Assembly (NCBI GenBank): GCA_013153515.1
Contig: JAADEI010000019.1
Span: forward strand, 1-37,619
DNA: 37,619 nt
Source: Chlorobiota bacterium
GTDB lineage: Bacteria > Bacteroidota > Bacteroidia > JAADEI01
Direction of reading: 5' to 3'
Below the pieces are notes generated by a model. It saw only the letters and a list, made by a program, of their open reading frames with translations. It did no database searches and was not told where the DNA came from. Of the stretch, positions 1 through 8,930 are shown piece after piece (the stretch's first letter is position 1; the number at the start of each line of letters is the position of its first letter). The position numbers and the translations under genes are program-made.

Positions 1-1108
1 CATTTATTAATGCAACTAATAGCATTAGAATAAGAAAGGAGTTTGAAAAATCAACAAAATGAAAATTTTGCAGAGTTGTCATCGTCAAAGTGGAGTGAAA
101 AACAAACAATGTTGAGATAGTGTATCCTAAGATAAAAGCATATTCTAAACGTAGTTTGCAATTGGGCGATTTATAAATCCTTCTGTTGATTAAAATCTTA
201 ATAAGTATCAAAATGGCAATTAGGAGTGCAATTAGAATTGCCTTAATAATTATATTTCTTCCAACATCTGTAAAGAGAAGTCCTTTAATTATACTTATTC
301 GTTCCCTGGCTTCATGTAAAGTTTCACCGCCGATGTAAGATTCAATTATTTGCCAAACAATAGCCCAAAGGAGAACTGCTAAACCAGAGGCTAAAACAAT
401 CCCAAGTGATTTCTTGAAGTTCTTTTGGTTATATGAGCATATAAGATTATAGATGCTCAGTCCAATCATTACACCAAACCATATTAACATGGTATATGTG
501 TGAAATAAGCCGATAAGGATTGTGGAGAGGAAATAAGGCGTGTAGGAACGAAAAGTTTTGTGTGGCGAGGGAAAATGTTTGATAAGCCATAGGATGCTGA
601 GTCCCACTATGATGATGGCAGGTTTTTTCTCAAAGACGTACAGGGTATAAAAGCCATTAATGTGCAAGAATGCAACAAGCAAAATGGAAAGAAAGATTGC
701 TATGGGCTTAGATTTGACAATCAACAAACTTCGGACAACTTTATACCAAACGAATACGGATGCTAAATTATAAACTATGAGTAGTATTCCATATGTAACG
801 AAAGCATCCCTGCTAATTAGGTTAATGAGGTAGGCGATTCCCATTCCCGGCAAGGCGTGTAGAACGGGAGATTGAGCTATGACTTCATGAAAATTGCCAG
901 TTATCAAAGCTTTAAATCCGTTCATGTAATGTAAGGCATCGCCGAAATTATAGGATATCCACAGGTAAAATAAATCTTCAAAAAGGTTCCTGATATATTC
1001 TACATGGCTTAATAAGGCTAATAAAGCACTTGCTGTTATAATGAATATAAAGCCCAATCCAAGACCTTTAAAAATGTTAAAATTGTTTATGTTCTGCCTT
1101 TTATCCAT
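1..1108 (-). CDS. Polytopic integral membrane protein, 3' end cut by window edge
   Basis: The frame starts at ATG 1108 (MDKRQNINNF) and stays open to base 1, giving at least 369 residues without a stop. A first hydrophobic segment at about residues 15-33 is followed by a loop containing FGDALHYMNGFKAL. After that there are many hydrophobic segments separated by short charged loops, as in polyprenyl-phosphate-sugar-using (GT-C) glycosyltransferases or other large envelope membrane enzymes. I see no diagnostic catalytic motif, so the function is unknown. It is the last visible gene of a minus-strand run. The 69 nt gap before it holds a perfect TAnnTTTG box, so it may have its own promoter. Confidence 0.8.
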   Translation of the reverse strand, partial: MDKRQNINNFNIFKGLGLGFIFIITASALLALLSHVEYIRNLFEDLFYLWISYNFGDALHYMNGFKALITGNFHEVIAQSPVLHALPGMGIAYLINLISRDAFVTYGILLIVYNLASVFVWYKVVRSLLIVKSKPIAIFLSILLVAFLHINGFYTLYVFEKKPAIIIVGLSILWLIKHFPSPHKTFRSYTPYFLSTILIGLFHTYTMLIWFGVMIGLSIYNLICSYNQKNFKKSLGIVLASGLAVLLWAIVWQIIESYIGGETLHEARERISIIKGLLFTDVGRNIIIKAILIALLIAILILIKILINRRIYKSPNCKLRLEYAFILGYTISTLFVFHSTLTMTTLQNFHFVDFSNSFLILMLLVALIN

Positions 1109-1129
1109 ATACACACGATATTTTCACAA

Positions 1130-1137
1130 CAAAAATA
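1130..1137 (-). promoter_or_regulatory. Candidate Bacteroidota -7 box for the edge membrane protein
   Basis: Read on the minus strand this is TATTTTTG, a perfect match to TAnnTTTG, and it ends 21 nt before ATG 1108. No convincing -33 TTTG lies at the usual distance, so this rests on the -7 box and position alone. Confidence 0.35.
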
Positions 1138-1177
1138 GTTTGTTTAAGATTTTGGTTTGTGCCGCAGTATAATTTAT

Positions 1178-1657
1178 TTACACATACTTCAAATGCTTGA
1201 AAAATATAACAAGAAAATTAAGGGCATTTCTATATATTCCTGGCATTTTGCTTTCCCTTGGTCCGGCAATGTTTAGTGTGGTTATTTGATTGTTTTTGAG
1301 CCATTGAGTTAAGGGGAAAATCAAGTTTGAAGCGGGGAACAGGAGGTCGTAATTGAGTATCACGAACGGTTTTTTGTGTTTTTCTATCATTTTGAGTGTG
1401 TAGGCTGTTCCGTTGGAGACTACTGGGAAGGGGGTGATGATTAGCGTTGCGTCGCTGTCCCTAACGTTCCATTCGGTTCGTTGGGAAGCGTCTTGTGAAG
1501 GAGTTTCCCTAAGTGGATATATTAAAGGTATTGTTCCTGCTTCGTTAAGGCGTCCTTTGGGGCACCATCCACCTATTGGGAAGCCAATTTTCAGGGCTGC
1601 GTCAAGGGCAGCCATATCAACTCCCGTCTGTCCGCCTGAAATGATTTTTATATCCAT
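1178..1657 (-). CDS. Putative molybdenum carrier / YpsA-like SLOG-family protein
   Basis: This 159-residue protein opens with IISGGQTGVDMAALDAALK, the glycine-rich nucleotide-binding start of the circularly permuted YpsA (SLOG superfamily) group annotated as 'putative molybdenum carrier'. It continues with GGWCPKGRLNEAGTIP and TEWNVRDSDATLII, both typical of the family. It is predicted to be a soluble cytoplasmic Rossmann-like protein binding a nucleotide or cofactor; the ligand is not established for this group. The start lies 3 nt after the maf stop, so it is probably cotranscribed with maf. Nothing nearby points to molybdopterin biosynthesis, so the carrier name should be read cautiously. 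Confidence 0.85.
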   Translation of the reverse strand: MDIKIISGGQTGVDMAALDAALKIGFPIGGWCPKGRLNEAGTIPLIYPLRETPSQDASQRTEWNVRDSDATLIITPFPVVSNGTAYTLKMIEKHKKPFVILNYDLLFPASNLIFPLTQWLKNNQITTLNIAGPRESKMPGIYRNALNFLVIFFKHLKYV

Positions 1658-1660
1658 TGC

Positions 1661-2248
1661 TTATTTTTTGAGATGCAGATATTTTCTCAGTTTTCGCCAT
1701 AGTTGAGAAACTGGCAAGCCCATAACGTTGTAAAAATCTCCTTTTATTTCCTTAATAAAGACGAGTCCTGCCCAATCCTGAGCACCGTATGAACCCGCTT
1801 TGTCAAAGGGTTTGTATTTCTCAATGTAGTAATTTATTTCTTCGTCTGTAAGATTGTGGAAAGAGACTTCTGTGGTGTCGATGAATGTTTCTGTTCGTTC
1901 GGGAGATGCGATATAGACTCCTGAATATACAATGTGGGTTCTTCCCGAAAGTGTTTTTAGGAACTGGAAGGCTTCTTCTGGAGATTTTGGCTTTTGCAGT
2001 GCTTTATCTCCGAGCCATACTGTTGTGTCAGCAGCGATAATGAGATGGTCTGGATATTGTTTTTTAACTGTTTCTCCTTTGAGAGTGGCGTTGTGAATGA
2101 CCAATTTTTCTGGTCCCTCGGGATGCTGTTCCAGTTCGTTCACCGGAATGGAGAAGACTTTGAAGTCAACGTCAAGCAATTTCAATAGTTGTATTCGTCT
2201 GGGTGATGAACTGGCTAAGACAATAGGGTATTTGCTAACCCATTTCAT
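1661..2248 (-). CDS. maf: Maf-like nucleoside triphosphate pyrophosphatase
   Basis: The 195-residue protein matches the Maf/HAM1-type pyrophosphatase family along its whole length. It has an N-terminal LASSSPRR substrate loop, the acidic AADTTVW motif, KPKSPEEAFQFLKTLSGRTH, and the C-terminal DKAGSYGAQDWAG and FYNVMGLP motifs. Family members hydrolyse non-canonical or surplus NTPs (dTTP/UTP type for YhdE-like members) to NMP and PPi. They are also linked to septum formation through the historical 'septum inhibitor' name. The start is 13 nt after the ubiA-like stop. In Bacteroidota maf is often next to this prenyltransferase gene, so the order here is conserved rather than accidental. Confidence 0.95.
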   Translation of the reverse strand: MKWVSKYPIVLASSSPRRIQLLKLLDVDFKVFSIPVNELEQHPEGPEKLVIHNATLKGETVKKQYPDHLIIAADTTVWLGDKALQKPKSPEEAFQFLKTLSGRTHIVYSGVYIASPERTETFIDTTEVSFHNLTDEEINYYIEKYKPFDKAGSYGAQDWAGLVFIKEIKGDFYNVMGLPVSQLWRKLRKYLHLKK

Positions 2249-2261
2249 GAGTCACGGCATT

Positions 2262-3230
2262 TTAAAGGCTGGTTGGTATGTATCCCATAAATGTTGCGTA
2301 ATAGACCAGTATTGAGAGGATGCCAGAGAACATAATCATTTTGAGTAGTGTTGAGAGCCTGTGAAAGTCTTGTTTTGTTTGGGCTTTGATGAGCATTAAG
2401 AGGGCGATGAATAGTGGGATTAGCACTGCGGCAACTCCGTAAGCAGCAAGGGTTTGATTGCCCGTGTCCCAAACATATTTAATTATCTTGCCCAGAACAA
2501 AGATTGTTGCAACAATCAGAATGCCTGTTATCCATTTAGTGTTTGTTATTCCAATCACAACGGGCATAGTGCGAATGCCAAATTGGAAGTCTCCCGACGC
2601 ATCTTCCATATCTTTCACTATTTCACGTATGAGAGTAAGCATAAATGCGAAGAATGCATAGACAAACACTCGGGTCATGATAATGTAAACATGTTGAAGG
2701 AGTCCGAAAGGGTCTATCATCTGGGTGTAGATCTGATGTTCGTAGAAGAAGGGCAGGAGGATGACGAGAGCCACTAGGAGGGAGATGACCACGTTGCCCA
2801 CAAAAACAGTCTTCTTATAAGAAGAGGAATAGAACCAGAGGAGTCCGGCTGAAATAATGTGGAAGAATCCCAATGTGGGGCGTCCAACCTTCCATGCAAC
2901 ATAGAATCCAATGAGTATGCCCAAGGTGGTCAATGTCAGGTGCAATAGTAGGGCTTTGCGTCTGGAGAGAGCTATGCCCACAACAACCCGCTCCGGCTTA
3001 TTGACCGTATCTACGCCAGTGTCGAAATAGTCGTTTATGGCGTAGCCCCCCGCAGCTATTAAAACAACTGATAGGACGAGTAGAGCAAATAGGTAATCAG
3101 TTAAGAGGGGTTGGATTAGGACTGCGTGTAGCAAGGGGTCAATAATAAGGTATTTAACCATAGCCATGGTGAGGGCTATGAAAAGCAGGTTAGTGCAACG
3201 AATCAATGTGCAAAGTGCCTTTATAGTCAT
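2262..3230 (-). CDS. UbiA-family prenyltransferase (geranylgeranylglycerol-phosphate geranylgeranyltransferase-like)
   Basis: A 322-residue membrane protein with about eight to nine hydrophobic segments and both aspartate-rich motifs of UbiA prenyltransferases. The first is NDYFDTGVD (N66, D67, D70, D74), followed by KPERVVVG. The second is KDMEDASGDFQFGIRTMP at about residues 205-222. Such enzymes transfer a polyprenyl chain to an acceptor in the membrane. Bacteroidota members next to maf are usually annotated as (S)-2,3-di-O-geranylgeranylglyceryl phosphate synthase, an archaeal-type ether-lipid step. The acceptor cannot be read from sequence, and menaquinone- or heme-type roles (MenA, CyoE) remain possible. 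It lies 29 nt downstream of acnA. Confidence 0.88.
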   Translation of the reverse strand: MTIKALCTLIRCTNLLFIALTMAMVKYLIIDPLLHAVLIQPLLTDYLFALLVLSVVLIAAGGYAINDYFDTGVDTVNKPERVVVGIALSRRKALLLHLTLTTLGILIGFYVAWKVGRPTLGFFHIISAGLLWFYSSSYKKTVFVGNVVISLLVALVILLPFFYEHQIYTQMIDPFGLLQHVYIIMTRVFVYAFFAFMLTLIREIVKDMEDASGDFQFGIRTMPVVIGITNTKWITGILIVATIFVLGKIIKYVWDTGNQTLAAYGVAAVLIPLFIALLMLIKAQTKQDFHRLSTLLKMIMFSGILSILVYYATFMGYIPTSL

Positions 3231-3259
3231 CTTGTCATTTCCTTAATGGCTAAAGTGAT

Positions 3260-5911
3260 TTATGAATTAAGGAATTGCCTATAGATGTATGGCAATATGC
3301 CTCCCTGTTTAATGTATTTGACTTCCACGGGAGATTCCAATCTTACTCTAACATTAAATTTCACTTCGGAACCATCTGGTTTTTTAGCAGTCACTTCCCA
3401 AGTGGCGAAAGGTTCTAACTTGGAAGCTGGTCCATAGATGAAGTATTCTTCCTCTCCGGAGAGTCCAAGGCTTTCATAGGATTGACCATCCATGAATTCA
3501 AGCGGGATGATTCCCATTCCAACCAAATTGGACCTGTGGATTCGTTCAAAGTTTTCAGCGATGACGGCTTTTATTCCTTGCAACTGGGGACCTTTAGCTG
3601 CCCAATCCCTTGAAGAACCCATTCCATAGTTCTTGGCTCCGAGGACTATTAACGGAACGTTTTCTTGCTTATACCTGATGGAAGCATCATAGACAGTCAT
3701 TATCTCGCCTGAGGGGAAATGTTTTGTCCACCATCCCTCCCTGTCAACAAGCAGGTTCCTCATTCGCGGATTGGCAAATGTTCCTCTCACCATCACTTCA
3801 TGATTGCCTCGTCTGGCACCATAGGTATTTAATTCGTGTTTCTTAACTCCTCGCTCCAGTAGGTATTTCCCTGCTGGGGAGTCTGGAGGGATTGGTCCTG
3901 CTGGCGATATGTGGTCAGTAGTTATGTTATCTGGGGCTTTGACCAACACCCGGGACCCTTCTATGTCCGTTGGTGGAACAGGCTCATCAGGGACGTCATA
4001 CCACGGTGCTCTTTTGACATAGGTAGACTTTTCGTCCCATTGGTATAGCTGTCCAGTGGGTGCCTCTAAGCCTTGCCAGAACTCGTCCCCTTCAAATATT
4101 CTCTCGTAGTTCTTTCTGAATTCTTCTGAGTTGATGACTTCCTTCATTATGGCGAAAACTTCTTCGGGGGAGAACCAGATGTCTTTGAGATACACTGGTC
4201 TGCCATTGGGGTCGTAAGCCAACGGCTCATTATATGGGTCTATATCTATTCTGCCTGTGAGGGCATAGGCTACCACTAATGGGGGACTGGCGAGGAAATT
4301 CATTTTAATAAGTGGGCTAATGCGTCCCTCAAAGTTCCTGTTTCCAGAGAGGACAGAAGCAACAGTCAGGTCGTTTTCTTTTATTGCTGTAGCGACGGGT
4401 TCAGGCAACGGACCACTATTGCCTATGCAAGTGGTGCATCCATATCCAACAATATGGAACCTGAGGGCTTCAAGGAAAGGCATTAAGCCCGCCTTCTCAA
4501 GATATTCCCTCACCACTCGGGAACCCGGAGCAAAACTTGTTTTTACCCACGGTTTGACTTGCAACCCTTTCTCCACAGCCTTCTTAGCGACCAATCCAGC
4601 ACCTATAAGCACGAACGGGTTTGAAGTGTTTGTACAGCTGGTGATTGCCGCCAGGACAAGCGACCCATCGCCTATTTCAACTTCCTCGTTCCCAAGAGTT
4701 ATTTTAACCTTCTTTGGCTCACTAACGTTATATGAATTTTTGAACAGGTCAAACACCCGTTTCTTGATGTCTTTCAACAATACTTTTTCGTGCGGTCTGC
4801 GTGGTCCGGCGAGCGTCGGCTCAACAGTGGAAAGGTCCAGTTCAATGACATCTGTGTATTGTACTTCGTTGGTCTCATCCCGCCATAAGTGATTTTCTTT
4901 GGCATATTTCTCAACCAGTTCAATGAGTTCCTCGGGACGCCCGGTCAAACGGAGATATGCCAGAGTTTGCTCGTCAATAGGGAAATAGGTTATTGTGCAG
5001 CCAAATTCAGGGGACATGTTACTTATGGTTGCCCTGTCTGGAACAGTCAAGTGGTCCAAGCCATCGCCGAAAACTTCAACGAATTTGCCAACAACACCAT
5101 ATTGCCTGAGCAAGTGAGTAATTGTCAGCACAAGGTCTGTTGTCGTAACTCCTTCTTTCAATTTGCCTGTGAGTTTCAAGCCAATAACGTCTGGAGTGAG
5201 GAAATATACTGGTTGTCCGAGCATGGCGGCTTCCGCTTCAATGCCCCCAACGCCCCAACCAACAACACCTATTCCATTGACCATTGGGGTGTGGGAGTCC
5301 ATGCCAAGGAGCGTGTCCGGGAATGCCCACCCATCCCGCTCTATCACCACTGTGGCAAGATATTCCAGATTCACCTGATGGACAATACCCATTCCAGGAG
5401 GGACAATCCGCATGTTCTTGAAAGCCTGTTGTGCCCACTTTAAAAATTGATACCTCTCCCTGTTCCTTTTATATTCCCATTCAACATTTAGCTTATAAGC
5501 ATCAATGGAACCGAAGTAATCTATTTGAACTGAGTGGTCAATGACGAGGTCAGCAGGAATAACCGGATTCACTATTGATGGGTCTTTCCCTTTCTCTGCG
5601 AGGGCATCACGCATGGAGGCAAGGTCAACCACTGCCGGAACACCTGTGAAGTCCTGCATAAGAACTCGTCCTGGGAAAAAGGGGATATCTTGCCTCTTCC
5701 CTCTCGGTTCCCAAGAGAGAACTTGTTGGATGTGGTCATCGGTAACTGTCTCGCCATCATAATTCCGTAGCAAATTCTCTGCTAAAACACGAATTGAATA
5801 GGGCAGCTTCCTAAGGTTTACATTTAAGGATTTTTCTGCTTCCGAGAGCGATGCGTATCTAAGTGTCTTGCCTGCAAATTGTCCTTCCTTAATAACTTTT
5901 TCATAAGCCAT
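3260..5911 (-). CDS. acnA: Aconitate hydratase, AcnA/IRP1 type
   Basis: This 883-residue protein has the length and motifs of AcnA/IRP1-type aconitases. It catalyses citrate-isocitrate isomerisation in the TCA cycle in the cytoplasm. The three 4Fe-4S ligands are visible: C426 in ITSCTNTSNP, and C492 and C495 in GCTTCIGNSG. N-terminal substrate motifs include RVLMQDFTGVPAVVDLA and DSHTPMVNGIGVVGWGVGGIEAEA. The C-terminal swivel domain has KNYGMGSSRDWAAKG and ERIHRSNLVGMGIIPLEF. The gene starts 18 nt after the birA stop and precedes the UbiA gene by 29 nt. Overlapping frames on the other strand are shadows of its codon bias. Confidence 0.98.
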   Translation of the reverse strand: MAYEKVIKEGQFAGKTLRYASLSEAEKSLNVNLRKLPYSIRVLAENLLRNYDGETVTDDHIQQVLSWEPRGKRQDIPFFPGRVLMQDFTGVPAVVDLASMRDALAEKGKDPSIVNPVIPADLVIDHSVQIDYFGSIDAYKLNVEWEYKRNRERYQFLKWAQQAFKNMRIVPPGMGIVHQVNLEYLATVVIERDGWAFPDTLLGMDSHTPMVNGIGVVGWGVGGIEAEAAMLGQPVYFLTPDVIGLKLTGKLKEGVTTTDLVLTITHLLRQYGVVGKFVEVFGDGLDHLTVPDRATISNMSPEFGCTITYFPIDEQTLAYLRLTGRPEELIELVEKYAKENHLWRDETNEVQYTDVIELDLSTVEPTLAGPRRPHEKVLLKDIKKRVFDLFKNSYNVSEPKKVKITLGNEEVEIGDGSLVLAAITSCTNTSNPFVLIGAGLVAKKAVEKGLQVKPWVKTSFAPGSRVVREYLEKAGLMPFLEALRFHIVGYGCTTCIGNSGPLPEPVATAIKENDLTVASVLSGNRNFEGRISPLIKMNFLASPPLVVAYALTGRIDIDPYNEPLAYDPNGRPVYLKDIWFSPEEVFAIMKEVINSEEFRKNYERIFEGDEFWQGLEAPTGQLYQWDEKSTYVKRAPWYDVPDEPVPPTDIEGSRVLVKAPDNITTDHISPAGPIPPDSPAGKYLLERGVKKHELNTYGARRGNHEVMVRGTFANPRMRNLLVDREGWWTKHFPSGEIMTVYDASIRYKQENVPLIVLGAKNYGMGSSRDWAAKGPQLQGIKAVIAENFERIHRSNLVGMGIIPLEFMDGQSYESLGLSGEEEYFIYGPASKLEPFATWEVTAKKPDGSEVKFNVRVRLESPVEVKYIKQGGILPYIYRQFLNS

Positions 5912-5929
5912 TGGATACGAAATTTTCTG

Positions 5930-6475
5930 CTAAATTAAGTAAGGCTTAAAGAACTGGAAGGAGGCGTGCGTCAGCATATCGGCGAGGACAGGGAGTGGAG
6001 GCAGGTCATTTACAACGCTTGCTAAATAGGTCGCCCTTATCTCTTCGGGGAAGTCATAAGGAAAAACGTTTATTCCCACCCCCACAGTAAGAGCATATAT
6101 AGTGTTTTGACGGAATTTGCTTTCAATCAGGATTCCACAAACTTTTTTGTCTTCTATGTAAATATCATTTGGCGGCTTTAATTTTAATGATTGCTTCAAG
6201 GTCGGAAAGCAATGAGTTAGGAAACCAATGAGGTGCCGGCCAAGATTTGATGATAGGGTTTCATTTTCCGCCGGATTCAAGTTCACAGAGAAAGAAACAG
6301 AGAATGCAATTGCTTTTTTAGGGGGGGTGAGCCATTTCCTGCCAAGGCGACCACGCCCAGCCCACTGCTCATCCGTCCAGAAAGCCACCTTTTCAATACT
6401 GTGATGCACATAGCGTTCCCAAGCAATGTCTTGCGTGGAGGGAACCTTTCCGCAATAAACAACGGTTAAACTCAT
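5930..6475 (-). CDS. birA: Short biotin--[acetyl-CoA carboxylase] ligase (BirA catalytic domain)
   Basis: The 181-residue protein carries the biotin protein ligase core: VPSTQD, EQWAGRGRLGRKW (residues 36-48), a KVCGILIESK segment with the expected catalytic lysine (K111), and VGVGINV. It would attach biotin to the biotin carrier protein of acetyl-CoA carboxylase. There is no N-terminal HTH repressor domain. Two things are odd. The usual KWPND motif reads KPPND (residues 100-104), and the protein ends just after the catalytic core, so the small C-terminal SH3-like domain found in most ligases is missing. The stop is only 18 nt before acnA, which leaves no room for a displaced C-terminus. It diverges from rsfS with 36 nt between starts. 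Confidence 0.9.
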   Translation of the reverse strand: MSLTVVYCGKVPSTQDIAWERYVHHSIEKVAFWTDEQWAGRGRLGRKWLTPPKKAIAFSVSFSVNLNPAENETLSSNLGRHLIGFLTHCFPTLKQSLKLKPPNDIYIEDKKVCGILIESKFRQNTIYALTVGVGINVFPYDFPEEIRATYLASVVNDLPPLPVLADMLTHASFQFFKPYLI

Positions 6476-6511
6476 AAGGATTACTAAGGTAAAAAACCAG
6501 GTTGAATTTTT

Positions 6512-6943
6512 ATGGAGTTAAGAAAGCTTAGTGATTTGCCTGAACCGATTAGAATAGTTCTGGGTGCTATCCTTGACAAGAAAGGCATTGAGCCAGTGGT
6601 CATTGACATGAGAGGAGGGGACACCCCAGCTGACTTTTTTGTGATAGTAACGGGAGACGCAGACCCTCACATTAAAACCCTGCTTGAAGAAGTGGAAACA
6701 CAATTAAAACGTCAAGTGGGGGCAATACCATTTGTTAAAGAGGGCACGGACACAAGACGATGGGCAGTGCTTGACTATCTTGACTATGTCGTCCATGTAA
6801 TGCTCCCAGAAGCTCGCGAATACTATAACTTGGAGGGGTTATGGAGCGATTATCCCATCTATTCCATAGATGAGGCAGGCAATCTATCCAACACAAACGA
6901 ATCAACTCACGACCAAATAGCGACAGAAAATAGCGATGAGTAA
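6512..6943 (+). CDS. rsfS: Ribosomal silencing factor RsfS
   Basis: A 143-residue member of the RsfS/Iojap family, which binds ribosomal protein uL14 on the 50S subunit and blocks subunit joining when nutrients are short. Family motifs are clear: DMRGGDTPADFFVIVTGD, then DTRRWAVLDYLDYVVHVM, then EAREYYNLEGLWSD. The last 20 or so residues ([20 protein letters not shown]) are a polar tail. The gene starts a plus-strand group and its last 8 nt overlap the ftsH start, so translational coupling is likely. The divergent birA and downstream ftsH/LUD reproduce a gene order common in Bacteroidota. Confidence 0.96.
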   Translation: MELRKLSDLPEPIRIVLGAILDKKGIEPVVIDMRGGDTPADFFVIVTGDADPHIKTLLEEVETQLKRQVGAIPFVKEGTDTRRWAVLDYLDYVVHVMLPEAREYYNLEGLWSDYPIYSIDEAGNLSNTNESTHDQIATENSDE

Positions 6944-8924
6944 GGAAAACGGCAAGAGAAGGGGCTTTTCCGTATATTGGATTTATTTCATTATTGCTCT
7001 ATTATTGCTTGGAATTCAACTTTTCACTTTCCAGCAGACAGGGAAAGAAATCACCGTGAACGAGTTTTTCTCCCGGATTGTGCCATCGGGGGATGTGGAA
7101 CGCCTTGTCGTAGTTAATAAAGAGTACGTTGAGGTTTATATTCATCCTGACAGCCTACAAAAGCCGGGATATGAAGATGTGCGAACAACTGTCTTCGGCA
7201 CCCCTAACCCCGGACCACACTTCGTGTTTTCCATCGGCTCCTTAGAACGTTTTGAGAGCAAGCTTGAGGAGTATGCCCAGCAATACCCTTATCTGAAAGC
7301 AATCCCTGTTAAATATGTTGTTCGTCGGAGCGTTCTGAGGGATGTGTTGATGTGGATGGTCCCTATCATCCTTTTAGTTGTATTATGGATTTTCCTGATG
7401 AGAAGGATGTCCGGACCTGGGGGACAGATCTTCTCTTTCGGAAAAACAAAAGCCAGGGTTATCCAGAATCCAGATGAAGTTAAAGTTACTTTCAAGGATG
7501 TTGCCGGGTTGGATGAGGCAAAGGAGGAAGTCAAGGAAATAGTTGATTTCCTAAAAAATCCAAAGAAATACACCGCCCTTGGTGGCAAAATACCCAAAGG
7601 AGTTTTGTTAGTTGGACCGCCAGGAACAGGAAAAACTCTTTTAGCTAAGGCTGTTGCCGGAGAAGCTCACGTCCCCTTCTTCTCCGTCTCAGGTTCAGAA
7701 TTCGTGGAAATGTTTGTAGGGGTGGGGGCAAGCCGGGTCAGGGACCTGTTCAGACAAGCCCGAGAAAAAGCCCCATGCATAGTGTTTATTGATGAGATTG
7801 ATGCCATTGGGAGAGCCCGAGGGAAATATCTTGTTCCCGGCGGGAACGATGAACGGGAAAGCACCCTTAACCAGCTGCTTGTTGAAATGGATGGGTTTGA
7901 TTCCCGACTTGGCATAATCGTTATGGCGGCAACAAACCGTCCAGACGTATTAGACAAAGCCCTACTAAGACCCGGACGCTTTGATAGGCAAATAATTCTT
8001 GACCGCCCCGACATAAAAGGACGAGAAGAGATCTTTAAGATTCACATGCGCGATTTGAAAGTTGCCCCAGATGTTGATGTCCATAAACTGGCTCTTTTAA
8101 CGCCGGGGTTCGTTGGGGCAGACATTGCCAATGTGTGTAATGAAGCCGCACTGCTTGCCGCCCGCCGAAACAAGTCCCAAATTGAGATGGAAGATTTTGT
8201 TGATGCCATAGATAAAGTTATTGGAGGATTGAGGCGAAAAATAGTTATATCTCCGGAAGAAAAGAAGGTTGTGGCATATCACGAAGCCGGACACGCAATT
8301 GTTTCTTGGATGCTTGAACACGTAGACCCATTATACAAAGTTACTATTGTTCCAAGAGCAATGGGCAGCTTAGGGTTCGCACAATACTTGCCCAAAGAAA
8401 GGTATATATATACTAAGGAACAGATGATGGAACACATGATCGTTGCCTTGGGAGGCAGGGCAGCCGAGGAAATTGTGTTCGGACACCAGTCAACAGGGGC
8501 TCAGAATGACTTAGAACGCGTAACACAAATAGCTTATAATATGGTAAAGAAATTTGGTATGTCAAAGAGATTAGGATTAGTGTCTTTTTCTGACCGAGAA
8601 GAAGAAGTCTCTTTCCAGAAACCTTATTCAGAGGAAACAGCTCGCCTCATTGACGAAGAAGTTAGACAGATAGTGCAGAAAGCATACGAAAAGGCATTGT
8701 CTCTGTTGCACGAAAATATAGATCATTTACGGAAACTGGCAGAGGAACTCTTGAAAAAAGAGGTCCTAACAAAGGAGGAAGTGGAAAAAATTATTGGAAA
8801 ACCCCCTGCCTCAGAGCAAAATTCTAATAAAGAAGCGGGGGATGGTACAGGAGATGGTCATGAGGAAACAGTGGAGACTTCTGAGGAATCGGGACACTCC
8901 GATGGCAAGCCCCCATCTGAATAA
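6936..8924 (+). CDS. ftsH: ATP-dependent zinc metalloprotease FtsH
   Basis: A 662-residue membrane-anchored AAA+ protease that degrades misfolded membrane proteins and regulatory substrates. TM1 is at about residues 13-30, followed by a periplasmic domain and TM2 at about 131-154. The AAA+ module has Walker A GPPGTGKT (227-234), Walker [12 protein letters not shown] and the second region of homology [20 protein letters not shown]. The M41 peptidase domain has HEAGH (H449, E450, H453), with the third zinc ligand probably D525 in [11 protein letters not shown]. The C-terminus ends in an acidic, Ser/Thr/Gly-rich tail. The gene overlaps rsfS by 8 nt and is followed by the LUD gene after 6 nt. Confidence 0.99.
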   Translation: MSKENGKRRGFSVYWIYFIIALLLLGIQLFTFQQTGKEITVNEFFSRIVPSGDVERLVVVNKEYVEVYIHPDSLQKPGYEDVRTTVFGTPNPGPHFVFSIGSLERFESKLEEYAQQYPYLKAIPVKYVVRRSVLRDVLMWMVPIILLVVLWIFLMRRMSGPGGQIFSFGKTKARVIQNPDEVKVTFKDVAGLDEAKEEVKEIVDFLKNPKKYTALGGKIPKGVLLVGPPGTGKTLLAKAVAGEAHVPFFSVSGSEFVEMFVGVGASRVRDLFRQAREKAPCIVFIDEIDAIGRARGKYLVPGGNDERESTLNQLLVEMDGFDSRLGIIVMAATNRPDVLDKALLRPGRFDRQIILDRPDIKGREEIFKIHMRDLKVAPDVDVHKLALLTPGFVGADIANVCNEAALLAARRNKSQIEMEDFVDAIDKVIGGLRRKIVISPEEKKVVAYHEAGHAIVSWMLEHVDPLYKVTIVPRAMGSLGFAQYLPKERYIYTKEQMMEHMIVALGGRAAEEIVFGHQSTGAQNDLERVTQIAYNMVKKFGMSKRLGLVSFSDREEEVSFQKPYSEETARLIDEEVRQIVQKAYEKALSLLHENIDHLRKLAEELLKKEVLTKEEVEKIIGKPPASEQNSNKEAGDGTGDGHEETVETSEESGHSDGKPPSE

Positions 8925-8930
8925 TCCATT

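Noticed and set aside
4320-5443. Two long plus-strand open frames inside acnA
   Set aside because: They lie antisense to a full-length, motif-complete aconitase gene, have low-complexity protein-unlike composition and no family motifs.
5912-6180. Frameshift explaining the missing BirA C-terminal domain
   Set aside because: Only 18 nt separate the birA stop from acnA, and no other frame there encodes ligase-like sequence.
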